DNA of 28,381 nucleotides, taken from the NCBI GenBank assembly GCA_027578815.1, contig JANBTH010000184.1:1-28381 (forward strand), in the 5' to 3' direction. The stretch's first letter is position 1, and the number at the start of each line of letters is the position of its first letter. Shown piece by piece: positions 18,801 to 28,268 of this stretch. Both the position numbers and the translations under genes were made by a program. The stretch is from Coemansia sp. RSA 1804. Taxonomy: Eukaryota; Kickxellomycota; Kickxellomycetes; Kickxellales; Kickxellaceae. A model generated the notes under the pieces. That model ran no database searches and was not told where the DNA came from. It worked only from the letters and a program-made list of their open reading frames with translations.

Positions 18801-20219
18801 GCTATTTGGTGTGACAACAAACACGAATCGCTGTTTGGCCCTATAAAGGAGTCATTGAGAAGGATTCAGGGGAATGCATCAATCAAGATCCGTAAGCTGG
18901 ACAGCGTTATTTTTGGTGGAAAAAGACTTATCCGGCTGCTGAATGTCGAACCTTATTTTACTAAGCTATACACAGGCATGAAAAATGCTCATACAAGGAT
19001 TCTATATACCGAAGATGCGATTAGGGTATTGTCAAAGACAGTCGATCATGTTGTTTACAGATCTTGTGATTCGTTTGTCAAGGTAGCCATGATTGTTCAG
19101 AACTACTTTTTTGGCCACAACATTTCCTCTAGTGAATTCATCACATTTGCAAATCTATATCAAATGATAGTCAATGATATGACAGTTGTTCTTGAGATTC
19201 CTAGAAAATTTCAATCTATTAACGAGGGAATAGATATTCTTAGACATTATGCGGACATGGAACGCGATGGCGGTCCTGATAAGGACACAGTTGAGCCGCC
19301 GTCAAACTGGCCGTCATCGGGAAAGATCGAGCTCCGCAACTTTAGCATGAAGTATCATGAAGATCTCGAGCATGTGCTCAAGAACATTAGTCTTACAATC
19401 AACCCTGGAGAGAGAATTGGCATTGTTGGTCGCACAGGTGCTGGGAAGACATCGCTCTCTCGGGCAATATTCCGCCTTGTCAATAAGAAGACCTGTGAGG
19501 GGTCTATCATTATTGATGGGTGTGATACCTCTACAATAAAGACAAGTGTTCTACGTCCAAAGATAGGCACAATTCCGCAGGAATCAACCATGTTTAAAGG
19601 CTCGTTCAAACAGAACCTGGATCCGTTGATGGAGTATACGATTGAGGACATGTGGGCCGCATTAATCAAATGCAATATGGTGGAGCTTGTTGAGCCAAAG
19701 CGTGATCAAACCAAAGATCGCAGCATCGGTTCCTACAGCGATTACTATGAAGGCATTAAAAGGGATATTGCCGACTGGGATAAAGAATGGCAAGTGTCTA
19801 GCTGGATGAAGCGTATATTTCTTCGGATTTTTGTTAGAAAACCAAAACTACCAAATGGAGTAAACGAAAAGGCAATATATGGGCTTGACAGAAGTATTGA
19901 CGACTACGACCACTTTAGCGATGGCCAGAAGCAGCTGTTTAGTCTGTGTCGACTGCTAATGCGCAAGCGCAAGATCATTGTGCTGGACGAAGCAACGGCT
20001 GATGTTGACCTAGAGACCGACAAAGAGATGCAAAAGCTGTTCCGCAGCGAATTCAAGGACAGCACAGTTCTGACCATTGCTCATCGGCTGGAGACCATTA
20101 TGAACAGCAACAGGATCATTGTCATGGACAAGGGCAGAGTTGTCGAGTTTGGCCCTCCAAAGGATCTTATTGACCAGGGCGGGTACTTTTCGGAGCTTGT
20201 CAAAGCCAATGAGTTTTAG
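15848..20219 (+). CDS. ABCC (MRP-type) ABC transporter, frame broken in TMD2
   Basis: About 1,450 residues in two frames: 15848 to about 18560, then to 20219. ATG 15848 is the first in frame. Order: N-terminal hydrophobic TMD0-like part (about 1-110), linker, TMD1 (about 205-500), NBD1, linker, TMD2, NBD2. ABCC proteins pump glutathione conjugates and other anions, often into the vacuole. NBD1 has Walker A GRTGAGKSS (about 570), signature ISGGQRARLALAR and Walker B IYVLDDPLSAVD, with the usual ABCC Asp in place of Glu. Its H-loop His is replaced (LTVSSEK). NBD2 has Walker A GRTGAGKTS (19428), IIVLDEATADVD and IAHR, but the signature is FSDGQ and about 40 extra residues precede it (19730-19890). 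TMD2 resumes as NSLIHAPLSFYD after the break. Either a 76-nt intron or a 1-base shift is needed; a decaying copy is possible. Confidence 0.85.
18486..18561 (+). other. Frame break in the ABCC gene: candidate intron or frameshift
   Basis: The upstream frame must move +1 to reach the downstream frame, and the downstream frame is open only from 18531. A candidate intron GTATAAG...CCACAG (18486-18561, 76 nt) has the right length modulo 3, is AT-rich, and would join VLNYL to LVDFKLITSMF. Against it, splicing removes about 25 residues at the place of a membrane helix. Reading through with a 1-base shift keeps the spacing seen in yeast Ycf1, but that helix would then be charged (KIIENTFKMIR). Confidence 0.5.
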
Positions 20220-20476
20220 AGCGGATTTATTCCTTTTTGTCTGATGTCGTGATCCTCAAGAAAAAAAGGAGCTTGTGGTGTGTATGATTCACGCTGTTGA
20301 GAAATTTCCGCCTTGCTGACAAACCCTCTCTTTTTTTCACAGAAATAACTTTTCTTGCTTTATTTAAAACAAATTTGACTTTTTACATTTATATTTTTCT
20401 TTTATCCGCTATTTATATTTTCTTCAATTCTACAATTAGCTTGAAGAAAACTCAGGCATTCTTTACTTTTTTTCAT

Positions 20477-23164
20477 ATGGGGCAGGCCGCTTCATCGTCT
20501 CCGGGCAACAATGCCTCAGAGGGCCATGCTGGTGCACAGCAGCGACAGCAGCGGCAGCGCTCAGCAATGCCATCGTCAACAGCAAATTCGCAACAATCCA
20601 GAAGAAGCGAGAGGCAGGCAGATGCTGCAAGTACTGCTGACACCTCTGCTGGAGGGCTACGCCGCCGCCGGAACCAAGGTACCCGCTATTCGCCCTACGC
20701 AAATCCCAGCACCTCCGCAACGACAATGCAAGCAAGCAGACAAGCACCATCCTTGTCACAAAGCACAAGCACACAACAGAATGAGGACCATGCTAGCAAC
20801 AGCGACAGGGAAATGGAGGAAATGCGCAGAAATGCAGTGAATCTTGTAGAGTCAGTGATGCCTATGAGTCCATCCTTCCAACCCCTGCCCCCTTCTACAC
20901 TAGAAAACACCTCGGAAGCAAGCGCTGGTGCCAATGATGACACCTCCCCAGATAGAGACGTTGAAATGACCGATGTGGATGGCGAGGGTGATGAGCCGTC
21001 ACAAGCTGCAGCTTCCGAAGAGCCGAGCGGATCACGTTCTGCCTCTTCGTCGAGACGCAACAACCGCATGGTTGGTGGAGATATGCTATTGGCTCGCATT
21101 ATAGGCAGGTCCATCGTCGATACCGTTGCACGCGAGATGGAGGAAAACAGACCTGTTCTAACCGCCGTAGACAGAACACGCGGGAGAGATGCACAGCAGA
21201 GCGGAAGCGGCACCAATAGCGAGAACTTTTTCTTTCACTCAATACCTACTGCTCCGGCCGCTACTTCACGAGAGCGAAGCACAGAAACTGATCCAAGTGG
21301 CCAGCAGCAGCAACACCAATCAACGTCCCAGTCACCTGCCCCAGAATCAGACCTTCCGATGTACAACATGGGTTTCTCAAGCAGAATAGCTCTCTACAGG
21401 GATGTGGCACGCTTTATCTTGTCCATTCTTGTATCTGATCTCGACAACGAGAACAGCAGCAGAAACAACGGTAACGACCAGGATCGCTCGAACTTTGAAT
21501 ATAGCTTTCCTCTGCGGGTTCAAAATGAGCCTCCGGCGCCATTATCCAACACTGACAATCTGGCGCCCAACACTGCCAATACCTCTTCGACAAGTCCAGC
21601 CCAAGAAAACGCCGCTGTTGCTTCTTCTACAAATACATCTAGCCAGCCGTCTCAACAGGGGACACGGCTGAACGCTGCTGATCTTCTACGGACTACTAGG
21701 ATGCACTACCGCATGTTTTTGCTTCCGGATGCTATAGATCAGACGCTTGAGCATTATGAGCGCCGCAACGGCAGAACTGAGCCATCTAACGAATCGGATG
21801 GCACTAGTGCTAGTTCTGGTAACAGGGAGACAGTTGACTCGCCAGTTATTGCAAGCTTGAATTCAGTGATCGACAGAATCGACAGCAGGGTTTCACAGTC
21901 TTCGGAACCATTATCATCATCATCGCCATCAGATCAAGGGGCAACCAGAACAACAAGCAGCATTCTTGGCGAAGCAACCGCCCGGACATCTGGAAACGAG
22001 CTGCTCCGTACGATGAGACAAAGAGAGCGTGAGGAAAAGTTGCGGCGGCTGCGTAGCATGGTGCGGGCAATGGGCGACGAGCGTCGCTTTCTGCCTGTTC
22101 CCGTGGTTATCCTTGGCATGCAGCTAAGCGGTGAGCTGCATCAAGAGATTAGATCACGATTTGGTGTACTAGAGCGCACAGATATGCAAACGAATGCTTC
22201 GCAACCCAGTGGTGATACCGCTGATACTTCAGCCAACCCTGTCGCCACTGCTGTCAATGTTGCCACTACCAGCAGCAGCACGCAACGCACTTCTGCAGAT
22301 ATTGCTTCTGCTGCTTCTGCTTCTAGACACGACAGCTCTGGAAGCGGTGATGACGGCGGTGTCCAGGGCATTCTCAGGGGCATTCGCACTCGCGTTGGCC
22401 AGATTGTTCCAAGTATAGTAGACGGGTTAGCAGCGTGGCGGCGCCATGGCCGTAATGACCTAGGAGCTGCTGCTGCCGCTGCTGCATCGGCAGCCAACAC
22501 AAGCGCTGGTGGATCAGATGACGGGGTCAGCAATACGGATGCAGAGTCAGCAGCGGCACAGCCGACTACAGGCGAAAGCAATGGCGTGGCCAACAACAGC
22601 ACCGATGATGGGCCGATGATGTCTGCCTATCTGACCATCCAATACACGCAGCTAGGAAACCCGCTGCTGCTGCACATTGTTGCGTCAACGCTGTTTTCTG
22701 ACTTGCTGGGCGACGCAGGATCCGACGGAAGAGCAAGCGGCAGCACATCCGGAAATGACTATGAAATTTTGACTGAGCTTTCCAACATTATTGGTCAGGT
22801 GATGTCAAACACGGTCAGCCAGGACCTGGTGAACAAGAAGCTGGCGAAATACAGGTATGAGGGCATTGTTGGTGGCGAGACAAAGGACGGCAAGAAAAAC
22901 GCTGATGTGTTTGCGCGACTGATAGTAGACGATGACGATGTGGAAGGAGGTGCAAAACTGGATGGTGATGTCCAAAGTGTAGTCAAGCTGGTTTCGGCTG
23001 ACCGCTGCTCTGTGTGCTTGGAGGATTTCAAGGTCGGAGAGATTCTTAGAGTGCTTGGGTGCCATCATGCTTTGCACTTGCCGTGTGGAGACTCTTGGTT
23101 TACGCAGGGCTCCAACATGTGTCCGATTTGTCGCTCCGAGGCGGTGAGCACTGGTTCAAGATGA
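20477..23164 (+). CDS. Large disordered RING-H2 protein with N-myristoylation-type start
   Basis: 895 residues from ATG 20477; the frame is open further upstream only through a TTG, in a hydrophobic, AT-rich stretch that is likely untranslated. The protein starts MGQAASSSPG, which fits the N-myristoylation pattern (Gly2, Ser6). Residues 10-840 are mostly low-complexity Ser/Gln/Ala/Asn-rich sequence with islands of order (for example about residues 515-575, with an REREEKLRRLRSMVRAMG helix, and about 715-800). The C-terminus (844-885) is a RING-H2: CSVC, GCHHALHLPC, then CPIC, in C-x2-C...C-x-H-x2-H-x2-C...C-x2-C order. It is therefore a probable E3 ubiquitin ligase, perhaps held at a membrane by a myristoyl anchor; the anchor is inference. 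San1-type quality-control ligases share the disorder but I see no specific orthology. The AT- and T-rich leader (20220-20476) is the promoter region. Confidence 0.88.
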   Translation: MGQAASSSPGNNASEGHAGAQQRQQRQRSAMPSSTANSQQSRRSERQADAASTADTSAGGLRRRRNQGTRYSPYANPSTSATTMQASRQAPSLSQSTSTQQNEDHASNSDREMEEMRRNAVNLVESVMPMSPSFQPLPPSTLENTSEASAGANDDTSPDRDVEMTDVDGEGDEPSQAAASEEPSGSRSASSSRRNNRMVGGDMLLARIIGRSIVDTVAREMEENRPVLTAVDRTRGRDAQQSGSGTNSENFFFHSIPTAPAATSRERSTETDPSGQQQQHQSTSQSPAPESDLPMYNMGFSSRIALYRDVARFILSILVSDLDNENSSRNNGNDQDRSNFEYSFPLRVQNEPPAPLSNTDNLAPNTANTSSTSPAQENAAVASSTNTSSQPSQQGTRLNAADLLRTTRMHYRMFLLPDAIDQTLEHYERRNGRTEPSNESDGTSASSGNRETVDSPVIASLNSVIDRIDSRVSQSSEPLSSSSPSDQGATRTTSSILGEATARTSGNELLRTMRQREREEKLRRLRSMVRAMGDERRFLPVPVVILGMQLSGELHQEIRSRFGVLERTDMQTNASQPSGDTADTSANPVATAVNVATTSSSTQRTSADIASAASASRHDSSGSGDDGGVQGILRGIRTRVGQIVPSIVDGLAAWRRHGRNDLGAAAAAAASAANTSAGGSDDGVSNTDAESAAAQPTTGESNGVANNSTDDGPMMSAYLTIQYTQLGNPLLLHIVASTLFSDLLGDAGSDGRASGSTSGNDYEILTELSNIIGQVMSNTVSQDLVNKKLAKYRYEGIVGGETKDGKKNADVFARLIVDDDDVEGGAKLDGDVQSVVKLVSADRCSVCLEDFKVGEILRVLGCHHALHLPCGDSWFTQGSNMCPICRSEAVSTGSR

Positions 23165-23317
23165 GGTGGAGGTATTATGATTCTTTTTGTATTAGCACTT
23201 TAGCTTTTTTTTTAGTTTTTTTTTTCCACAGATGATGAATACAGGGTTTGAAAAAAGCTAGAATATAAAGAAAAAATTAAGCATAAACCATGTTCTCTAA
23301 CATGAATGTCAGATTAA

Positions 23318-23701
23318 CTAGCGCATGGTTCTGCGAATGTCAAGACTGTACCAGGGATGCGCAATTTCCAGATGAGTCAGTTGGTCGGTGTACGTCTGCG
23401 AGTTTGAGCTGCAAAAGGGACAGATGTACGCCTCCAGCGTGTACCGTGAAAGATCCCCCAGGATACTTTCCTTTGTAGCTTTTGGGCGAATCCCAAGAGA
23501 CGATGATAATGAAGAGCCATCTGCCTTCTTGCTTGTGCGACGGCACTTTTGCTGTATAACCATATGTGTCGACAAGGAATCCGAGGAGTCATCACTAATA
23601 CTACTGTTGTTTGATTGCGTCTCTGGAAGCTGCTCCGTGTATTCCATTGGTAGTATAATGTCGATTTGCGAGCTGAATCTCACTTGCTTCTGCAGCGCCA
23701 T
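23318..23701 (-). CDS. Small protein with one C2H2 zinc finger and an RVxF-like motif
   Basis: 127 residues from an ATG at 23701 to a TAG at 23318. The C-terminal third has a single C2H2 finger: CPFC, twelve residues, then HLEIAH (C-x2-C-x12-H-x4-H), followed by PWYSLDIRR. Near the N-terminus KQVRFSSQI fits the RVxF docking motif of protein phosphatase 1 regulators. The middle is serine-rich and acidic. The function is unknown. The finger loosely recalls the Su(z)12 type, but no VEFS box follows before the stop. The gene converges with the RING gene, with 153 bases between stops. The opposite strand is also open over much of this region, but without any motif. I favour this strand because the finger and RVxF motif are coherent. 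Confidence 0.6.
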   Translation of the reverse strand: MALQKQVRFSSQIDIILPMEYTEQLPETQSNNSSISDDSSDSLSTHMVIQQKCRRTSKKADGSSLSSSLGIRPKATKESILGDLSRYTLEAYICPFCSSNSQTYTDQLTHLEIAHPWYSLDIRRTMR

Positions 23702-24239
23702 CTTGTTGAAGCGGTTAAAAGTATGTAAAATAGTTCAAATATGCGTTATAGTTGTAAATGTAAGTGTTTGGCGATTTGGAGAGTATGTTAGCAAGGGAAA
23801 CCATATATGTATATAACACAAACAACCATAAAGTGTTGTAAAAACTAAGAGGAAATTGAAAAATTCAGAACCTGGTTCTCGAAAATGACATAAATATAAA
23901 CTTATTTTCAGAAAAGAAGAAACGAGAGAATGAACTGAAACATTTATCATTAAATATGGCTCTATTTGAAAGCCAGAAAAAGAAAATAAGTATAGGTACC
24001 ATGACATCTGACATTTTTATTGCACAAATGAATTCTTTTACTTTTCATCCAAATGTAAAGAGGCAGATGAGTGACGTAATAAAAACCACCTGTTTGTCTA
24101 GCTGCGAGATTTGTTGCTTTTCTTATTAAAGAACATTGCTTGAGTAACTGAATAGGCGCAATATGAAATTATATTAGATTATGTATCAGCCGTAATTACC
24201 ATTTGTGTAACATCATTACACCAGCCCTTGCATGTATGG
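23702..24239. other. Divergent promoter gap between C2H2 gene and F-box-like copy 2
   Basis: AT-rich, no gene seen. Both flanking genes are transcribed away from it. A minus-strand frame at 23735-24007 is open but has no motif and begins at the wrong place for either gene. The right edge runs into the family upstream element. Confidence 0.45.
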
Positions 24240-24328
24240 TGCATTTGTTTTGCAGCCATGTCAATTATTTTTAAATTGTTCACAAAACTATGGATGTGAG
24301 CATTCTCTTTTGCTTTTCTATTCAACTT
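24240..24328 (+). promoter_or_regulatory. Conserved upstream element and pyrimidine box, copy 2
   Basis: TGCATTTGTTTTGCAG then CCATGTC at 24240-24262, and CTCTTTTGCTTTTCTATTCA near 24305-24324. The gap from element end to ATG is 106 bases. The preceding TTGCATGTATGG is also shared with copy 4. Confidence 0.55.
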
Positions 24329-24368
24329 GTTTGCTAATATTTGCTTTTCTAAACAAACACTTTACAAG

Positions 24369-25988
24369 ATGGTCAATATAAATGAACTGGATCCTGAGGT
24401 GCTCTACCGCATTCTTTGTCTTGCATCCGGTAGACTGGTTAATAATATCAACAAATGGAAACTAAAGCTCATGTTGCTTCAAGTGTGTACCAAATGGTAC
24501 GACTTGCTAAAAAGCTATGTGTTTTCTCAAGGTTTTGTTGTAATCAAAGTACTGGAGGACAGCAAAGTCTCAGATAGCGACATTAGTACCACTTCTGACT
24601 ATTCCCCTGACAACAGAATTGTGTGCAGATCCAACCTTGGCATAATTACAGGACGTGATAAGAACAATTGCGACTATGTGACTAGGCTAGATGTAAATAT
24701 TGACTTTCTACATATTAGTCAATATGTCCATCTTTTGAAGAATCTTTTAAGGCTTGGGGTTGGATATTGGCTAAATCTGGTTTCATTAGAGTTTCACTCA
24801 ACCGTGGAGGATTTTTCTCTATCAGAGTTTGCTCAATCAAATTTAGATTTGCTATCTTCAACTGCTTCGCGCTATATTCACGATTTTCAAAACAGGCTAC
24901 CAAATATTACCAATTTGTTTGTTGATGTCAATGAGGATGTAACCTTAAAAGCTGCGTTTTACATCTTTATTGACCACTATGCGCCTCGTCTTCAAACCTT
25001 GGACCTTAACTATACGATCAATCAGTCTTTGCCTCTATTTCTAGCGGAGCTAACATATCTTTCGCTGGATCTTCGCAACTATACTCATCAGAATCTTTCC
25101 GTTTATGCCAAGGCACTCCAGTGCTTGAGACTTGACAACATACCCAGCAGCGTATTTTCGTGGTGGCTTTTTCACGACTTTACAACACCAGGTCTTGTGG
25201 AGTTTGCAAATTTGGAAGAGCTTGATCTATCATATCATGAACAAACAGATGAAGAAAAGAGACGTTCAGAAAAGTATTCAAAGCAGGCCAGGCCGTACGG
25301 AACGCACATTCTCCGCTTTCCAAAACTCAAGGATCTACTTTTATATAATCCTCCGGTTGATTGTGACGTGTTTTATACAGATGAAATACCTGCAGAGTTG
25401 GATAGATTGCGTATTCGTGGAAGTTGCGATTCGGTTGTTGCTGCTAGCAAACTACGGTTTAAAAGTGTCAACAAAATGCACATTGCATTAAACAAAGAAG
25501 CAGAAACTCTCAATAACGATTTTTACATTGCAGCAGACCGTTATTTTGGGTATACCAAGATTGGAAGCAACTGTATAGTCGTCATCAGTTCATCATTCGA
25601 AATTCAACGAACTGTATCCTGGGTCAATGTTACGGATCTAATTCTTCTTACTATTGGATTTGATGAGCTGCTGAAACATATTCCAAACCTTTACAACCTT
25701 CGTAAGCTGACAGTTAGCAAGATTTATTTAAGCAACGAATCACTGTCAATCATTAGATTGGGTCTCGCAGAAGAGGAGCAAGGCAAATTCAAATTACTGG
25801 ACACTAGGCTTGAAAGTTTTCCTCTGGGTCGTATTGAACCAAACAGTCCATACAATCTTCTCGCCATTCTCAACCATCTACTATTACGAACAACAACCTT
25901 GAGAAATATTGAAATTGGCTATGGTCAATACAGCCTAGTTGAAAAAAGTTTCTTGCCGGAGAAATTTCCACATGTTAAATTTAGCTAG
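24369..25988 (+). CDS. F-box-like / leucine-rich family protein, copy 2
   Basis: 539 residues. The ATG at 24369 aligns with the other copies; the frame upstream is open only through a TTG. The F-box-like start has INELDPEVLYRIL and LLQVCTKWYDLL. Leucine-rich units follow, with the family blocks GIITGRDKNNCDY near 95 and FYIAADRYFGYTKIGS near 384. It ends VEKSFLPEKFPHVKFS. Relative to copy 1 most differences are substitutions spread over the LRR part; the leader and both family blocks are well kept. It is the first gene of a same-strand tandem array running to the window end. The likely role (substrate receptor of an SCF-type ligase) is inferred from the F-box/LRR layout only. Confidence 0.85.
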   Translation: MVNINELDPEVLYRILCLASGRLVNNINKWKLKLMLLQVCTKWYDLLKSYVFSQGFVVIKVLEDSKVSDSDISTTSDYSPDNRIVCRSNLGIITGRDKNNCDYVTRLDVNIDFLHISQYVHLLKNLLRLGVGYWLNLVSLEFHSTVEDFSLSEFAQSNLDLLSSTASRYIHDFQNRLPNITNLFVDVNEDVTLKAAFYIFIDHYAPRLQTLDLNYTINQSLPLFLAELTYLSLDLRNYTHQNLSVYAKALQCLRLDNIPSSVFSWWLFHDFTTPGLVEFANLEELDLSYHEQTDEEKRRSEKYSKQARPYGTHILRFPKLKDLLLYNPPVDCDVFYTDEIPAELDRLRIRGSCDSVVAASKLRFKSVNKMHIALNKEAETLNNDFYIAADRYFGYTKIGSNCIVVISSSFEIQRTVSWVNVTDLILLTIGFDELLKHIPNLYNLRKLTVSKIYLSNESLSIIRLGLAEEEQGKFKLLDTRLESFPLGRIEPNSPYNLLAILNHLLLRTTTLRNIEIGYGQYSLVEKSFLPEKFPHVKFS

Positions 25989-26217
25989 CATTTCTACTTG
26001 TTTTCAATTGTATTCAAGCAAAAGCTTTTATTATGAATTGTTTATGTGGCTAAACGCAGTATACCAATAGAGTTTAATTTATACAGATGCTATTTTTCTT
26101 CAATGTGTAAACATTGCCTACAGAAACCACTATGTTATAGGCATATCATGATTAAAGTTTTGTTGATTGTGATTATTGCTTTGGCTTTAAGTTGTCAATG
26201 CAACTTTGCAGATATGT
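25989..26217. other. Spacer between F-box-like copies 2 and 3
   Basis: AT-rich spacer with the 3' flank of copy 2. No gene is seen. A short plus frame from about 26046 has no motif and ends inside the copy 3 upstream element. Confidence 0.4.
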
Positions 26218-26303
26218 TGCATTGGCTTTGCAGACGTGTAAATTTTTACTACATGCTTTAAAAACACAACAGATATGACAATTGCTTTTGTTTCTCTATT
26301 CCT
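26218..26303 (+). promoter_or_regulatory. Conserved upstream element and pyrimidine box, copy 3
   Basis: TGCATTGGCTTTGCAG then ACGTGTA at 26218-26240, the most diverged version, with a second TTTGCAGATATG just before it. GCTTTTGTTTCTCTATTCC follows at about 26284-26302. The gap from element end to ATG is 102 bases. Confidence 0.5.
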
Positions 26304-26342
26304 TTTCTGTAATACTCTCTTTTTAAAACGCTATTTTTCAAT

Positions 26343-27961
26343 ATGACTCGTATAAACGATCTGGATCCTCAGATTCTCTATCGCATTCTCTGTATTGCTT
26401 CAGGTGAAACAGCTAAAAATATTGATGAGTGGAAAGATAGTCTCTTTTTGCTTCAAGTTTGTACCAAGTGGTACAGCTTGTTAAAGAGTTATGTGTTTTC
26501 TCAGGGCTTTATCAGCATTTATTTAGCAAAACGCGAAACCAATTCAGAAAGCAGCACAAGAAGTTGTGTCTACTATACTAATAGCAACCTCGTTTGCAGA
26601 TCCAACCTTGGAGTCATTACTGGACGTAACGAATACAACTGCGACTGTGTGTCAACACTAGAGGTGAATGTTAGTTTTCTGGATATTAGTCAATATGCCC
26701 ATATATTAAAAAAGCTATTAACGCTTGGTGCGGGTTATTGGTTGAATCTATCATCGCTTTCGTTTTGCATCTATTTCGATTTAAACAATCCTTCGAGGCC
26801 TAGAGAGATGATGAACCTAGAAGAAAGCTCAGCAACAATTTCAAACTACATTCATGTTTTCCAAAACAGGCTACCAAATATTACCCACTTAAAGGTGGGC
26901 CTAAATAAGGACGTTTCTTTGAAAACAGCGCTTTCCATCCTCATCAACCACTATGCACCTCGTTTGCAACTCTTATACATTGATTATCCAACTAGGTCAC
27001 TTTTACCAGTATTCTCAGCCGAATTGACATCGCTGTCGTTGGATCTTGATGAATATGCATATCGACATTCTTCTTTTTACGCCAAATCACTTCAGTACTT
27101 GGAATTAAACAACATATCTAGCAACGGATTTTTGTGGCAACTTTTCTATGGCTTTACGACACCTGGGAGCATAGAGTTTACAAACTTAAAACACTTAGCC
27201 TGTTGTATAAAAATCAAGCAAATGACGAAAAGATTCTTTCAGAAAAGCTCTCAAAACAGGTTAGGCCGTACGGATCACACATGCTCCAATTTCCTAAACT
27301 CAAAAATTTAATCTTGTATAGGCCTCCAGTAGACTGTGATGTGTTTTTTACTGATACATTACCAACACATTTGGAGGAGTTGAGAATTCGAGGAAGTTGT
27401 TATTCAGTTGTCGCCGCCAGCAGATTACAGTTTACAAGCGTTAACGAATTGGAAATTAAAGTATTTGGGGAAGAAACGCCCAATAATGCTTTTTACATTG
27501 CAGCAGACCGATATTTTGGATATACCAAGGTTGCAAGTAGTTGTCAAACCATCGTTAATTTATTAATTGATATTAAACGTACGGTATGTTGGGTGAACGT
27601 TACTTCTCTAAAACTCCTTAGTATCGAATTTGATGAACTGCTACATCATATTCCCAACTTTTACAACCTTTTAGAGCTTAATGTTGAGAATGTTGATTTA
27701 AGCGACGAATCATTTTCAATTATTCAATTGGGGCTTGAAGAAGAGGAGCAAGGAGCATTTGAGCTTCTAGACACTAGGCTTGAATATCTTATTCTTGGTT
27801 GCATTGAACCGGACAATCCATACAATTATCTTGCCATTCTCAACCACCTGATTTTACGAACTAAAACTTTGAAACAGACCAGTATTTCCAGTAGTCGAAT
27901 TGGAATTGTTGAGAAGAGTTTTTTGCCTGAAAAGTTTCCACATGTTGATTTCAACTGGTAA
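26343..27961 (+). pseudogene. F-box-like / leucine-rich family, copy 3, with 1-base frameshift
   Basis: Copy 3 aligns from MTRINDLDPQILYRIL through to VEKSFLPEKFPHVDFNW, but in two frames. The first frame runs true to family until about 27190 (IEFTNLK), then turns into an unrelated tail that stops at 27311. The other frame continues the family sequence from KTLSLLYKNQ onward. Compared with copy 1, the stretch ACTTAAAACACTT (27185-27197) is one base short in an A-run (copy 1 has five A, here four). With one base restored the length would be 539 residues, the same as copy 2, and no other damage is seen. It is either a very recent pseudogene or a sequencing/assembly error. The truncated 322-residue product would keep the F-box-like part. 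Confidence 0.75.
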
Positions 27962-28141
27962 CCTACATGTTCTTTATAGTGCTTTAATCCATTTTCATAC
28001 ATTAGAATTGTTTGTTACCAATTCAAAACTCAATTATAACTAGAATCCATATACACAAGCGTTTGAGTTTAAAAAGTAAGCTCAGGCAGCACCCAGAGCG
28101 TTTCCTCCAAAGGATATAGTACAGCAGTTTTGCATATATGG
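27962..28141. other. Spacer between F-box-like copies 3 and 4
   Basis: AT-rich spacer without a gene. Its right end merges into the copy 4 upstream element, with a shared TTTTGCATATATGG lead. Confidence 0.4.
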
Positions 28142-28231
28142 TGCATTTATTTTGCAGCTATGTCAATTTCATTTTTGTTAAGGTTTACAGTACAAAAACC
28201 TGACAACCTCTTTTGTTTCTCTAATTAACTT
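28142..28231 (+). promoter_or_regulatory. Conserved upstream element and pyrimidine box, copy 4
   Basis: TGCATTTATTTTGCAG then CTATGTC at 28142-28164, and CTCTTTTGTTTCTCTAATTA near 28208-28227. The gap to the aligned ATG (28272) is 107 bases. The leader CTAAACAAACACTTTACA is identical to copy 2. Confidence 0.55.
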
Positions 28232-28268
28232 GTTTTCTAATATTTGATTTTCTAAACAAACACTTTAC

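Noticed and set aside
20297..20476. N-terminal hydrophobic extension of the RING protein
   Set aside because: It begins only at TTG, is AT-rich like a leader, and the downstream ATG gives a sensible MGQAASSS start.
23388..23816. Plus-strand open frame opposite the C2H2 gene
   Set aside because: Cysteines are scattered without a finger pattern; the minus strand gives a coherent C2H2 and docking motif.
23735..24007. Minus-strand open frame in the gap before F-box-like copy 2
   Set aside because: AT-rich hydrophobic string without motif or conserved neighbour; lies in a divergent promoter region.
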